Assembly: GCA_900769115.1 (NCBI GenBank)
Contig: CAAGFJ010000056.1
Span: forward strand, 68,746 to 132,745
Origin: Lachnospiraceae bacterium
Lineage (GTDB): Bacteria; Bacillota; Clostridia; Lachnospirales; Lachnospiraceae
Length of the DNA stretch: 64,000 nt
Reading direction: 5' to 3'
The stretch's first letter is position 1, and every line of letters begins with the position of its first letter. Of the stretch, positions 18,870 through 27,745 are shown piece by piece. The notes below the pieces were generated by a model. That model was not told the origin of the DNA. It did no database searches and was given only the letters and a program-made list of their open reading frames with translations. The position numbers and the translations under genes were made by a program.

Positions 18870-19544
18870 ATGGCAGTTAATCTTTTAGTGGCAGATGACG
18901 ATGATCTGTTGCGGGATCTGGTGAAAGAGGTCTTAGAGGAAGAGGGCTATCAGGTATATACCGCAAAGGACGGACAGGAAGCTGTGGATGTTTTTTGGAA
19001 TACACCGGATATCGCACTTGTGATATTAGATATTATGATGCCAAAGATGGACGGGATGGAAGTGTTAGAGGAGATACGGGAACGGACGGATGTTCCGATT
19101 CTAATGCTGACAGCGTTAGGAGATTCTTCGAGTGAATTGGCATGTCTGAGACATGGAGCCAGTGATTTTGTCAGCAAACCATTTCATTATGATATTTTAG
19201 TAGAACGTGTAAAGAATCTGTTGCGGCTGACAAAGGCACAGAACTTAGAAATGATGGAACTTGGTATCCTGCAGATTGATCCAGTTGCGCATAAAGTGTA
19301 TGTCAAGGGAGAGGAGATACTGCTGAACAACAAGGAATTTCAGTTGTTAGAGCTTCTTGTAAATAATGAGAGGATCGTACTTTCAAGAGAGAAGATATTA
19401 GATCGCATCTGGGGATATGATTATGAAGGAGACATTCGTACAATTGATACCCATGTGAAGATGCTGCGGGCGAATTTAGGAGAAGCAGGCAATTATATTA
19501 AGACGATTCGCGGAATTGGCTATTCCTTTGAGGTGACGGTATGA
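18870..19544 (+). CDS. OmpR/PhoB-family response regulator
   Basis: The 224-residue regulator has a receiver domain (about 3-115) with the acidic cluster ADDDDLL, phosphoacceptor Asp in VILDIMMPKMDG, Thr in MLTALGD and Lys in SKPFHYDIL, so it should be phosphorylatable. The C-terminal OmpR-type winged helix (about 128-222) includes LLNNKEFQLLELL and GDIRTIDTHVKMLRANL. I use ATG 18870, preceded by TTGGAGGAAG. The partner kinase overlaps it by 4 bases (ATGA). The signal and targets are unknown. Confidence 0.92.
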   Translation: MAVNLLVADDDDLLRDLVKEVLEEEGYQVYTAKDGQEAVDVFWNTPDIALVILDIMMPKMDGMEVLEEIRERTDVPILMLTALGDSSSELACLRHGASDFVSKPFHYDILVERVKNLLRLTKAQNLEMMELGILQIDPVAHKVYVKGEEILLNNKEFQLLELLVNNERIVLSREKILDRIWGYDYEGDIRTIDTHVKMLRANLGEAGNYIKTIRGIGYSFEVTV

Positions 19545-20950
19545 AGAAGTCATTAGGAAAGAAGATATGTGCGATCGGAGTAGTGTTGATCGCATCCTTT
19601 ATTGTGATCAATATTGTGTTGACGTACTTCTTTATGATTCCCTTCTCTGTATATCTGAGTATAAGGCAGATGGAGGAGCTGGCACAGACAATGGCGGAAG
19701 AAGACTCTTATACCGATGATGATTTTACGGATTATATTGAGCAGATTGAAGAGGATCTGAATGCTGCTGTTACAATCATAGATGGAGAGAAGAATGTAAT
19801 CAGTACAACGAGGATTACGGAATACCATAAAAAAGTAGTAGGAGAGATGAATTCCATCCTGTTTGATCGGACACGGGAACAGTTGGATAATGGTGAGACA
19901 GTGTCCATGTCACGCAACTCGGAAAAAAAAACCGGTGTTATTTTGATAAGAGTAATCAGGAAAGTTGCAAAGGATCGGTATGTAATTCTGGCGAGATCTT
20001 ATCGCAGCCTGGAAAATGCGATGCGTTCGGCAATTGTGTTTGATCTGTTAGCCGGAGCTGTGATACTGCTGGTAGGATGGTTGTTTGTGTGGAGAATCTC
20101 ACAGCATATGATTGGTCCGATCCGGAATATGCAGCGTGCCGCAGAACATATATCCAATCTGGAATTTGACACAAGAGTGGAAGTCAGGTCAAATGATGAA
20201 TTAGGGCAGTTAGGTATGTCAATTAATCGTATGTCGGAGCATTTGGAACAGAATCTGGTACAGCTGCAGAATGATATTGACAAGAGAAAGCGTCTTGTGC
20301 GTAACATTTCCCATGAGATCAAATCACCAATTGCAGTAATTATGGGATATGCAGACCGGTTGAAGGTGGTATTGCAGAAGAATCCAGAGAAAGCTTTGCA
20401 GTATTGTGAGATCATATCGAATGAGAGTACCAGGGTGGATGTATTAGTTCGGGAGATGTTAGAACTGTCCAAGTTTGAACAGAAGACAGAGGAGATGCAT
20501 CCGGAACAGTTTGAGGTAAAATATCTGTTTCGGAATGTGCGCAATTGCTTCCGGGATGAGACGTTGGGAAAGAACATTGCCTATACAGAGGAATATGATG
20601 ACAAGGATCAGGTGAAGGCGGATTTTATTTTAGTAGAAAGGGCGTTGGACAATCTGATTAGAAATGCAGTTGCACATGGAACTGGAGAGAATATGCAGAT
20701 TATTGTTTCCGGTAAACGCAATGGTGATTATTATGAGTTCAGGGTATATAATTCCGGCAGCTATATTGAGGAAATGGAAATGGAATCCATATGGGATGCC
20801 TTTAGCAAGGTAGATAAAGCGAGAACCAGAGGGAAAGGTTTTGGTGTTGGCTTATCTATCGTGCAGGAGATCGTGTCGGCACATGACGGGTATTGTTCGG
20901 TAGAGAATGTGGAAGATGGTGTGGAATTTATGATTGCAGTAAAAGGATGA
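19541..20950 (+). CDS. Membrane sensor histidine kinase
   Basis: The 469-residue kinase has a first membrane helix at about residues 10-35, an extracytoplasmic sensor region to about 165, a second helix at about 166-185 and a HAMP domain (about 187-240). The HisKA box contains the phosphorylated His in NISHEIKSPIAVIMGYADR. The ATP-binding domain has the N box LDNLIRNAVAHG and the G box GKGFGVGLSIV. It is translationally coupled to the response regulator at 18870. The extracytoplasmic domain is acidic and matches no sensor type I recognise. Confidence 0.92.
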   Translation: MKKSLGKKICAIGVVLIASFIVINIVLTYFFMIPFSVYLSIRQMEELAQTMAEEDSYTDDDFTDYIEQIEEDLNAAVTIIDGEKNVISTTRITEYHKKVVGEMNSILFDRTREQLDNGETVSMSRNSEKKTGVILIRVIRKVAKDRYVILARSYRSLENAMRSAIVFDLLAGAVILLVGWLFVWRISQHMIGPIRNMQRAAEHISNLEFDTRVEVRSNDELGQLGMSINRMSEHLEQNLVQLQNDIDKRKRLVRNISHEIKSPIAVIMGYADRLKVVLQKNPEKALQYCEIISNESTRVDVLVREMLELSKFEQKTEEMHPEQFEVKYLFRNVRNCFRDETLGKNIAYTEEYDDKDQVKADFILVERALDNLIRNAVAHGTGENMQIIVSGKRNGDYYEFRVYNSGSYIEEMEMESIWDAFSKVDKARTRGKGFGVGLSIVQEIVSAHDGYCSVENVEDGVEFMIAVKG

Positions 20951-21030
20951 TGGATATGAAAATATTGCATATGATTCCTACCGAATAAGTGTGAATTCAA
21001 GACAAAATGCACAATCCTTAGATAAAACCC

Positions 21031-21059
21031 TTGCGTTATCGAATAGATTAGAGTATGAT
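21031..21059 (+). promoter_or_regulatory. Candidate asd promoter
   Basis: TTGCGT (21031-21036) and TATGAT (21054-21059) are 17 bases apart, 74 bases before the asd start. I found no lysine riboswitch (L-box) signature in the 182-base leader region. Confidence 0.5.
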
Positions 21060-21132
21060 TATGGAGATTATAACGGTGACGGGTATTAGATGGAATCTGA
21101 GCCGGTGCCAAAGATAAAGAGGAGTATGAAAT

Positions 21133-22224
21133 ATGAGTGAAAAGTTGAAAGTAGGTATCCTTGGTGGTACTGGTATGGTAGGTCAGAGATTTATCGCATT
21201 ATTGGAGAATCATCCATGGTTTGAGGTAACTACAATTGCAGCAAGTCCTAGAAGTGCCGGCAAGACATATGAGGAAGCCGTTGGGGACAGATGGAAGATG
21301 GATACTCCAATGCCAGAGGCAGTAAAGAAGATAATTGTGCACAATGTGAATGAAGTAGAGGAAGTTGCTTCTACTGTTGATTTTGTATTTAGTGCAGTTG
21401 ATATGAGTAAGGATGAGATTAAGGCAATTGAGGAAGCATATGCTAAGACGGAGACACCGGTTGTATCGAATAACTCTGCACATAGATGGACACCGGATGT
21501 ACCGATGGTTGTACCAGAGATCAATCCAGAGCATATGAAGGTGATCGATTTCCAGAAGAAACGTCTGGGGACTACTCGTGGATTTGTAGCTGTAAAGCCA
21601 AACTGTTCCATTCAGAGTTATGCACCTGTATTAACTGCATGGAAGGAATTTGAGCCATATGAGGTAGTGGCTACTACATATCAGGCAATTTCCGGTGCGG
21701 GTAAGACATTTAAGGACTGGCCAGAGATGGTTGGTAATATTATTCCGTTTATTGGTGGCGAGGAAGAGAAGTCTGAGAAAGAGCCACTTCGTATCTGGGG
21801 ACATGTAGATGAGGAGAAGGGAGAGATCGTTCCTGCGACCAGCCCGGTTATTACCTGTCAGTGTATCCGTGTTCCTGTGTTAAATGGTCATACAGCTGCA
21901 GTATTTGTGAAGTTCAAGAAACAGCCAACAAAGGAACAGTTGATTCAGAAGTTAGTAGAGTACAAGGGTGTTCCACAGGAACTGAATCTTCCAAGTGCAC
22001 CAAAGCAGTTTATCCAGTACATGGAAGAGGACAATCGTCCACAGGTTAGTCTGGATGTTGACTTTGAGCATGGAATGGGAATTTCTGTTGGACGTATCCG
22101 TGAGGACAGCGTATATGACTGGAAGTTTGTTGGACTTTCTCATAATACCGTTCGTGGCGCTGCAGGTGGAGCAGTTCTTTGTGCAGAGCTTTTGAAAGCA
22201 CAGGGATACATTACTAAGAAATAA
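21133..22224 (+). CDS. asd: Aspartate-semialdehyde dehydrogenase, archaeal/fungal-like type
   Basis: The 363-residue enzyme reduces beta-aspartyl phosphate to aspartate semialdehyde, the branch point for lysine, threonine and methionine. The NADP loop is GILGGTGMVGQRF, the catalytic Cys lies in KPNCSIQSY, and substrate-site residues are in ISGAGKTF and the C-terminal GISVGRIRED and LSHNTVRGAAGGAVL. The NCSIQ active site and overall pattern resemble the archaeal/eukaryotic branch more than the usual bacterial NCST type; this branch also occurs in Clostridia. It has its own promoter and terminator. Confidence 0.93.
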   Translation: MSEKLKVGILGGTGMVGQRFIALLENHPWFEVTTIAASPRSAGKTYEEAVGDRWKMDTPMPEAVKKIIVHNVNEVEEVASTVDFVFSAVDMSKDEIKAIEEAYAKTETPVVSNNSAHRWTPDVPMVVPEINPEHMKVIDFQKKRLGTTRGFVAVKPNCSIQSYAPVLTAWKEFEPYEVVATTYQAISGAGKTFKDWPEMVGNIIPFIGGEEEKSEKEPLRIWGHVDEEKGEIVPATSPVITCQCIRVPVLNGHTAAVFVKFKKQPTKEQLIQKLVEYKGVPQELNLPSAPKQFIQYMEEDNRPQVSLDVDFEHGMGISVGRIREDSVYDWKFVGLSHNTVRGAAGGAVLCAELLKAQGYITKK

Positions 22225-22249
22225 TTGGTTCAGTAGAGAATAAGAATGT

Positions 22250-22311
22250 GAGCAGATAGGAGTATGCCTGCTCAGAAGAATATAGACTTCTGGGTTTGGA
22301 TGCTCCTTTTT
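22250..22311 (+). terminator. Intrinsic terminator after asd, with a competing upstream hairpin
   Basis: The terminator pairs GGAGTAT (22259-22265) with ATGCTCC (22300-22306) and, inside, CAGAAG (22273-22278) with CTTCTG (22287-22292), followed by TTTTTG. An alternative hairpin, GAGCAG (22250-22255) with CTGCTC (22268-22273), overlaps the first arm and is mutually exclusive with part of it. Confidence 0.8.
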
Positions 22312-22483
22312 GTTTTATCGAAAGGTTATTTGTTCTGGGATTCTTTGATAACAGAGATGAGAAAGAGATTCTGGAAAAAGCGATTGCTCGTTCAGATTGC
22401 CTGAAAAAGCTTTAATATATAAGAAAAATGGTGTATAATAGTCATATCTGTATGGGAAGTGGAGCAAGAATTGGAGGGATGAT

Positions 22484-23515
22484 ATGAATATAAGTCTATT
22501 GGCATTTTCTATCAAAGGTTGTATCTTAAGTGATAAGATAGAAGTATGTTTGGAAGAAGAGGGACATACGGTCTATTCGTATGCATCAGAGAAGTTTGCG
22601 GCGATGGCGGGTAAGCTGCCGATTCAGAGATTAGAGTCTGCGATGGCGAGAATCTTCTATGAGACAGATGCTATTATATTTATTGGATCATGTGAGACAG
22701 CAATCCGGACAATTACACCATTTATCCGGAGTAAAGCAGTAGATCCGGCAGTGGTAGTGTTAGACGAGATTGGCAAGAATGTGATTCCATTATTATCGGG
22801 GCAGATGGTGACAGCGAATGAATTAGCGTATAGTCTGGCAGATCAGTTGAATGCGAATCCGGTTATTACGAATGGGAATCATTCAGGTGGTGTATTCAGT
22901 ATTGAAGCATTTGCCAAGAAGAATCATCTGAATATCGTGGAAAGTGTTCTTGCCAAGGAGATTTCGAATGAGATTCTATATGGCAAGCCGGTTGGTTTTG
23001 AATGTGATTATTTTATAGAAGGCAAGGTGCCGGAAAGTCTTGGTAATGAAGGTAAGGATGCAGGTATATTTGTGTCGACGGATCTCTTGTCCCATCCGTT
23101 TGAGAAGACATTACATCTGGTGCCGAAGAATATTATCATTGGTCTTGTGTGTAGTCCGGGAACGAAGGCAAGTGATATTGAGCAGTTTATTTATTCGACT
23201 TTGCAGAAGTATCAGATTCCCCTAACAAGAATTGGACGGATCTGTTCTATCTATCATTTAGACGAAGAACCGGGGATTGTAGAGGTCGCCAGATCCTTGA
23301 ATGTCAAGTATCAGACTTATTCAGATGAGACGTTGGAGGAGATAACAGGTAATTTTACGGGATGTGATAGTGTAGGTGATATCTTTAATATTGATAATGC
23401 CAGCGAGCGTTGTGCACTGAGGGGAAGTCATAATGGAAAGCTTGTGATCAAGAAACAGGAACGGGATGGAATTGCCATGGCTGCGGCCGTGAAGAAGCTG
23501 ACTATCCGCTTCTGA
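22484..23515 (+). CDS. cbiG: Cobalt-precorrin-5A hydrolase CbiG
   Basis: At 343 residues this is full length for CbiG of the anaerobic cobalamin pathway, which opens the delta-lactone of cobalt-precorrin-5A and releases acetaldehyde. The N-terminal domain contains IFIGSCETAIRTITPFI and VVVLDEIGKNVIPLLSG. The C-terminal domain contains GLVCSPGTKASDIEQFI, HLDEEPGIVEVA and a typical end ERCALRGSHNGKLVIKKQ. No other complete cbi gene is nearby. Downstream are a half CbiJ-like gene (38 bases on) and a YdcF-like gene. A TATAAT at 22434-22439 with a poor -35 may start the operon. Whether it works in a full pathway or is a remnant cannot be told here. Confidence 0.87.
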   Translation: MNISLLAFSIKGCILSDKIEVCLEEEGHTVYSYASEKFAAMAGKLPIQRLESAMARIFYETDAIIFIGSCETAIRTITPFIRSKAVDPAVVVLDEIGKNVIPLLSGQMVTANELAYSLADQLNANPVITNGNHSGGVFSIEAFAKKNHLNIVESVLAKEISNEILYGKPVGFECDYFIEGKVPESLGNEGKDAGIFVSTDLLSHPFEKTLHLVPKNIIIGLVCSPGTKASDIEQFIYSTLQKYQIPLTRIGRICSIYHLDEEPGIVEVARSLNVKYQTYSDETLEEITGNFTGCDSVGDIFNIDNASERCALRGSHNGKLVIKKQERDGIAMAAAVKKLTIRF

Positions 23516-23553
23516 GACATAGAGACAGATATTGATTGCAGGAGGTTAGAATA

Positions 23554-24198
23554 ATGGCAGAGAAGAATAACAATGATAAGAAGGAAATGATCGTACAGTC
23601 AAGTGGTGTAGTGGCTATTCCACGCACCGGATTATCGGTGAAGGGTGAATTATCCGTCAAAGGTGAACTGGCAGTCAAGGGTGAATTGACCGCTATCTAT
23701 GAATTGGCGAACCGGGGTGAACTGGTAGTCAAGGGTGAACTGCAGAAGGATACGGGCAATGACCGTATCATAATTGTAGAGAGCATTAAGGCGGCTGTGG
23801 ATTATCTGAATGAGGTAGAAGGGAATGTGCTGACAGCAACCGGTGCATTAGAGATTTATGAATATACGAAGCTGGAGCATTATGAGGATCGACTGTATTC
23901 GCGTGTGATTTCTAATAGTGCTATTATGGCAGCCTGTGAGGAGCTGGGAATCCGGGGCAGACATCTGATTGGTATGACCGGACCATTTTCAAAACAGATG
24001 AACCAGGCAATACTTAAGGACTACCACATTCAATATTTGGTAACAAAGGATTCCGGTATCTCGAGTGGATTTATAGAGAAGATGGAAGCAGCATTGGAAT
24101 TGGGTGTTACATTAATTGTGGTGGCGTCTCCATATCAGAAAGAAGCAGGACGGGAAGAGGAAGTAGTCAAACGGTTAAGGGATAAGGCTACGTCATGA
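23554..24198 (+). CDS. CbiJ/CobK C-terminal-domain protein with a tandem hexapeptide N-terminus
   Basis: The 214-residue protein is in two parts. Residues 28-63 are six tandem hexapeptides of the pattern xVKGEL (SVKGEL, SVKGEL, AVKGEL, TAIYEL, ANRGEL, VVKGEL). Residues about 72-210 resemble the C-terminal half of precorrin-6A reductase: VLTATGALEIYEY, RLYSRVISNSAI, ELGIRGRHLIGMTGPFS and YLVTKDSGISSGFIEKMEAA. The N-terminal half of CbiJ/CobK is absent, so normal reductase activity is doubtful. I chose ATG 23554 because AGGAGG lies nine bases upstream. It overlaps the next gene by 4 bases. The repeat segment may form a small beta-sheet or beta-helix; that is speculation. Confidence 0.72.
   Translation: MAEKNNNDKKEMIVQSSGVVAIPRTGLSVKGELSVKGELAVKGELTAIYELANRGELVVKGELQKDTGNDRIIIVESIKAAVDYLNEVEGNVLTATGALEIYEYTKLEHYEDRLYSRVISNSAIMAACEELGIRGRHLIGMTGPFSKQMNQAILKDYHIQYLVTKDSGISSGFIEKMEAALELGVTLIVVASPYQKEAGREEEVVKRLRDKATS
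23635..23742 (+). repeat. Six tandem 18-bp units encoding the xVKGEL hexapeptides
   Basis: The 108 bases consist of six 18-base units in frame. Units 1-3 and 6 are close (core GTCAAGGGTGAACTG with codon variation), while units 4 and 5 have diverged in protein and DNA, so the array is not fresh. Confidence 0.85.
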
Positions 24199-24971
24199 AG
24201 AAGAGAATAATACAGTATAGTGGTTATGTACTTGCGCTTGCATGTCTGTTGTATTTTTGTATATTGATGGCAACGATTGGACCGGCTTTTCGGTTCAGCT
24301 TTGTGTGGCTGGTACTTGGTCTGTTCTTTCTTGGAGTCTCACTTGTACTGACCTTTTCTAAGAGGGGATTTCAATGGATGCCGAAGCCGGTTCTTGTTCT
24401 GGTGGAAGCGGTTGTTGTATGTGGATGTCTGGTGTTTGTTGTGATTGAGGGATTGATCATTGCAGAGAGCGTGAAACAGCCACAGAATGAAGCAGATTAT
24501 CTGATCGTGTTAGGGGCAAAGGTGAATGGAACGACACCATCTTTGATTTTACAGTATCGGATCAATAAAGCTGCTGAGTATATGAAGAAGCATCCGGGTA
24601 CGAAAGCAATTGTCAGTGGTGGTCAGGGCGCAGATGAAGGGATTTCAGAAGCGGAGGCGATGAAGAATGGTCTGCTTTCTTTTGGAATAGCTGCAGAGCG
24701 AATCCTTGTGGAAGACCAGTCGACCTCAACCAAGGAGAATCTGGATTATTCCCAAAAGCTTCTTATAGAAGCAGGAGGAAGCGTTAAGGAATCGAAGGTA
24801 ATCGTGGTAACGACAGATTTTCATGTATTGCGTGCAGTTGGTATTGCGAGAAAGGCAGGGTATGAGCAGGTAGAAGGACTGGCGGCAAAGTCAGTCTGGT
24901 ATCTGATACCGACCAATTATGTGCGGGAATTTATGGCGGTTGTGAAAGACAAATTAATAGCAAATATGTAA
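24195..24971 (+). CDS. YdcF-family (DUF218/ElyC-SanA-like) membrane protein
   Basis: The 258-residue protein has three hydrophobic segments in the first about 95 residues (near 7-30, 33-55 and 70-95). The DUF218 domain follows from about residue 100, with DYLIVLGAKVNG, the conserved SGGQGADEGISEAEAM, EDQSTSTKENL and VTTDFHVLRA. Family members are linked to envelope biogenesis, but their biochemical role is mostly unknown. The start codon overlaps the stop of the CbiJ-like gene (ATGA), so the two are probably translated together. A terminator follows. Confidence 0.85.
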   Translation: MKKRIIQYSGYVLALACLLYFCILMATIGPAFRFSFVWLVLGLFFLGVSLVLTFSKRGFQWMPKPVLVLVEAVVVCGCLVFVVIEGLIIAESVKQPQNEADYLIVLGAKVNGTTPSLILQYRINKAAEYMKKHPGTKAIVSGGQGADEGISEAEAMKNGLLSFGIAAERILVEDQSTSTKENLDYSQKLLIEAGGSVKESKVIVVTTDFHVLRAVGIARKAGYEQVEGLAAKSVWYLIPTNYVREFMAVVKDKLIANM

Positions 24972-24976
24972 GATAG

Positions 24977-25013
24977 GGGCGGATTTGAAGATAGTTATAG
25001 AATCTGCCCTTTG
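24977..25013 (+). terminator. Intrinsic terminator after the YdcF-like gene
   Basis: GGGCGGATT and AATCTGCCC form a 9-bp stem with one G-U pair, followed by TTTGTGTG. The T-run is modest. Confidence 0.7.
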
Positions 25014-25083
25014 TGTGTATGGGATATAGGCAATCAAGCCTGTATGGCTGTAGGAATGATGAATAGGAAAGGGAAAATGAAGT

Positions 25084-27561
25084 ATGGATATTGAAAATAT
25101 AATCCGTGGACTGGATCAGTTGTTTGCAGAGCGCAAGAGTGATCAGGTAGAAGATTATCTGTCAAAGTATTTAGAACAGGCATTGCAGGAGAGTGATGTG
25201 GGAGCAGCTATCACGATTATTAATGAATTGATTGGCTTTTATCGGGACAGTTCACAGTATGATAAGGCAGAAGCTTATTGTGAAAAACTGTTGCCATTTA
25301 TGGAGCGGGCAGGATTGAAAGATACCATTCATTATGGAACGAGCTGCCTGAATATTGCCAATGCCTATCGTGCGGCGGGAAAATGGGAACAGTCGATGCA
25401 ATATTATAAGCAGGTGGAACAGATCTATCAGCAAGTGTTAGAGGCAAAGGATTTCCGATGGGCAAGCTATCGGAACAATCTTTCTTTGCTGTATCAGGAG
25501 ATGGGACGCTATGAAGATGCCTGTCAGGCATTGTCAGATGCACTTGTAATCGTGAAAGAATATCCGGAGGCAAAGGTGGAGCTTGCGGTCACTTATACGA
25601 ATCTGGCAGTATCCTATATGAAAGCAGATAAGCTGCAGCAGGCAGAGGAAGCTATACAACAGGGACTGGCAATATTCCGGGATGGATTGACAGAGGATTA
25701 TCATTACAGTGCGGCATTGTCAGCCCTTGGTGATATCCTGGTTGCGGAAAACGAATATGAAAGAGCCGCAGAAGCATTTCAACAGGCAATGGTATTGTTG
25801 CGCAGCCATGTTGGATTGACGCATGCTTATTTTCGGTTGGTGCGCAATGTTCAGATCTGTTATGAGCAATTGGGAAGACCACATGCGATGAAAGGATTGG
25901 AGCTTGCACAGGATTATTATGAGAAATATGCGAAACAACCGATGCAGGACTATATGAAGAATGGTCATTTACAACAGGATGAGACAGACCGGAAAGAGTC
26001 AGATAAGGGTGCAGAACAACATATGCCGGTTGCGGTTGGAAAGGTAGGAGAGGGATCGGAGTGTTTTGGCATGGATGATATTTTCTCCATGGATCATGAT
26101 TTTGGTCCGGGATTTGATATCTTTGTGACAAGGGAACAGTATGCAATGGATGGAGAGCGGCTGGAACAATTCTATGCTGATCTGCCGGATGCCTTCCGGG
26201 GATTACAGCGACCGGTCGAGATTCCGGGCAAGCCGAGAAATGGTGTGATCATAATAGAGGATTTCCTTAGCAGAATACTTAATCTGTCGGAGGAAGAGAC
26301 TGCATATGTGATGAAACACGAAGACCTGCCGGATTCAGTCTATCTGCGGGCAGAAGACTGGCAGCTTGCCACTGTAACAAATGGCAGCTTATTTGAAGGA
26401 AAGGATACAGTGTTTGGCCGCATTTATGCGAATCTAAAGAAGGGATATCCGCAGGGGGTAAAGTGTAGAAAACTGGCACAGACATTAGGATTGATCTGCC
26501 AATCGGGACAGTACAATTACGAGCGTATGATGAAGCGTGGTGAGTTGGAAAGCGCGGTGTGGGTGCTTCATGAGATGGAGCAGCAGACAATACAATTACT
26601 CTATCTGGTGAATGATGTCTATATGCCACATAAGAAATGGCAGCTTATTATGGCACGTCAGCTTAAGGAAGGACAGGATATCCTGCGGCAGATTGAGGTG
26701 CTGATGACAGAATGTCCATCACTTGACAGCTATCGGCAGAGGGAGGCGGTTGACTGGATTGGAATCACGAATGCAGATGATCCGGTTGTGGAACAGATTC
26801 AGCAGATTGCAGAATCTGTGGTGCAATTATTGAAACGAATGGGCTATACAACAAGTGATGCGGTGTACTTAGAAGACCAGATACCGCATGTACTACAGGA
26901 GAAGAAAGAGGGAACATCCATGATGAAGGAAGGTACCATTACAAAAGAAGAACTGATAGATGCGATTGTTAAGTTAGAATGGAATGCCTTTGATAAGGTG
27001 GAGAATGAAGGTGGCAGGGCAGACTGTCAGAATGACTGGAATACATTTTCTGTTATGCGGAAAAGCCAGTATCTTGCTTGGCCGAAGGAATTATTGGAAA
27101 GCTTTTATGTAGATTTTGTTGAGGCAAATGATCGTAACTGGAATCTGATCACAGAGAAATACGGCCGGATGATGGAGTCAACAACGCCGGAGGAATACGC
27201 AAAGATTGCAGATCGTTTTCCTGCCTGTTCCGGGCAAAAAAGAGCCATTGTGGATCAGATTGCAGAGATTCAGGTAGAATGGATGGAGACGTTTGCCAAA
27301 GAGTATCCTTATATGGCGGGGAATGCCAGAACGATCCGGAAAGAGACGGATAATCCATGGAACACGTCCTATGAGACATATTTGAAGGGCGAATTGCTGA
27401 CTTATTCTGACCGGACACTTTCGTTATATGGAAGATGGATCGTAACTTTGAAACAGAAAGGTGAGAATCTCGCAAAGCAGATTATGACGAATACAGCATT
27501 GCTTTATGGATATCAGTCATTAGATGCGGCAGAAGAAGCGTTGGCGAAGCAGGAGGATTAA
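25084..27561 (+). CDS. TPR-DUF4037-DUF4125 multidomain protein
   Basis: The 825-residue protein starts with tetratricopeptide-type helical repeats (about 1-290; YDKAEAYCEKLLPFME, ASYRNNLSLLYQEMGRYEDA, LAVTYTNLAVSYMKADKLQQAEEAI). A DUF4037 region follows (about 310-600) with FGMDDIFSMDHDFGPGFDIFVT, which looks like a nucleotidyltransferase-fold active site (acidic residues after a Gly/Ser-rich strand). The last 200 residues match DUF4125 (KLEWNAFDKVENEGGRADCQNDWNTF, WMETFAKEYPY, NPWNTSYETYLKGEL). I recall this domain order from Lachnospiraceae genomes, but no function is established. The gene stands alone between two terminator or promoter regions. Confidence 0.8.
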   Translation: MDIENIIRGLDQLFAERKSDQVEDYLSKYLEQALQESDVGAAITIINELIGFYRDSSQYDKAEAYCEKLLPFMERAGLKDTIHYGTSCLNIANAYRAAGKWEQSMQYYKQVEQIYQQVLEAKDFRWASYRNNLSLLYQEMGRYEDACQALSDALVIVKEYPEAKVELAVTYTNLAVSYMKADKLQQAEEAIQQGLAIFRDGLTEDYHYSAALSALGDILVAENEYERAAEAFQQAMVLLRSHVGLTHAYFRLVRNVQICYEQLGRPHAMKGLELAQDYYEKYAKQPMQDYMKNGHLQQDETDRKESDKGAEQHMPVAVGKVGEGSECFGMDDIFSMDHDFGPGFDIFVTREQYAMDGERLEQFYADLPDAFRGLQRPVEIPGKPRNGVIIIEDFLSRILNLSEEETAYVMKHEDLPDSVYLRAEDWQLATVTNGSLFEGKDTVFGRIYANLKKGYPQGVKCRKLAQTLGLICQSGQYNYERMMKRGELESAVWVLHEMEQQTIQLLYLVNDVYMPHKKWQLIMARQLKEGQDILRQIEVLMTECPSLDSYRQREAVDWIGITNADDPVVEQIQQIAESVVQLLKRMGYTTSDAVYLEDQIPHVLQEKKEGTSMMKEGTITKEELIDAIVKLEWNAFDKVENEGGRADCQNDWNTFSVMRKSQYLAWPKELLESFYVDFVEANDRNWNLITEKYGRMMESTTPEEYAKIADRFPACSGQKRAIVDQIAEIQVEWMETFAKEYPYMAGNARTIRKETDNPWNTSYETYLKGELLTYSDRTLSLYGRWIVTLKQKGENLAKQIMTNTALLYGYQSLDAAEEALAKQED

Positions 27562-27631
27562 GTAAATAGGTGGATTTCTGCCTGTTGATCCAATGGAGTG
27601 CTTTATTTTTATTGTATCACGCATTTTTTTA

Positions 27632-27660
27632 TTGAAAAATATATATGAATAAGGTATAAT
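27632..27660 (+). promoter_or_regulatory. efp promoter
   Basis: TTGAAA (27632-27637), a 17-base spacer and a perfect TATAAT (27655-27660) lie 86 bases before efp. Confidence 0.8.
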
Positions 27661-27745
27661 CGTGGTATATGAGTGCCTAATAGAGGCTAAGAACGTATGA
27701 TTATGAGTGCGTATGAGATGAGAAGTTTTAAGGAGGATTATTTTC

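Noticed and set aside
19999..20577. 192-codon minus-strand frame inside the histidine kinase
   Set aside because: Antisense to HAMP/HisKA coding sequence; composition is that of a shadow frame.
20951..21132. Lysine riboswitch before asd
   Set aside because: The leader is too short and lacks the conserved L-box segments; only a promoter was seen.
23635..23742. CRISPR-like or intergenic repeat
   Set aside because: The 18-bp units are in frame inside a coding gene and diverge mainly at silent or conservative positions.
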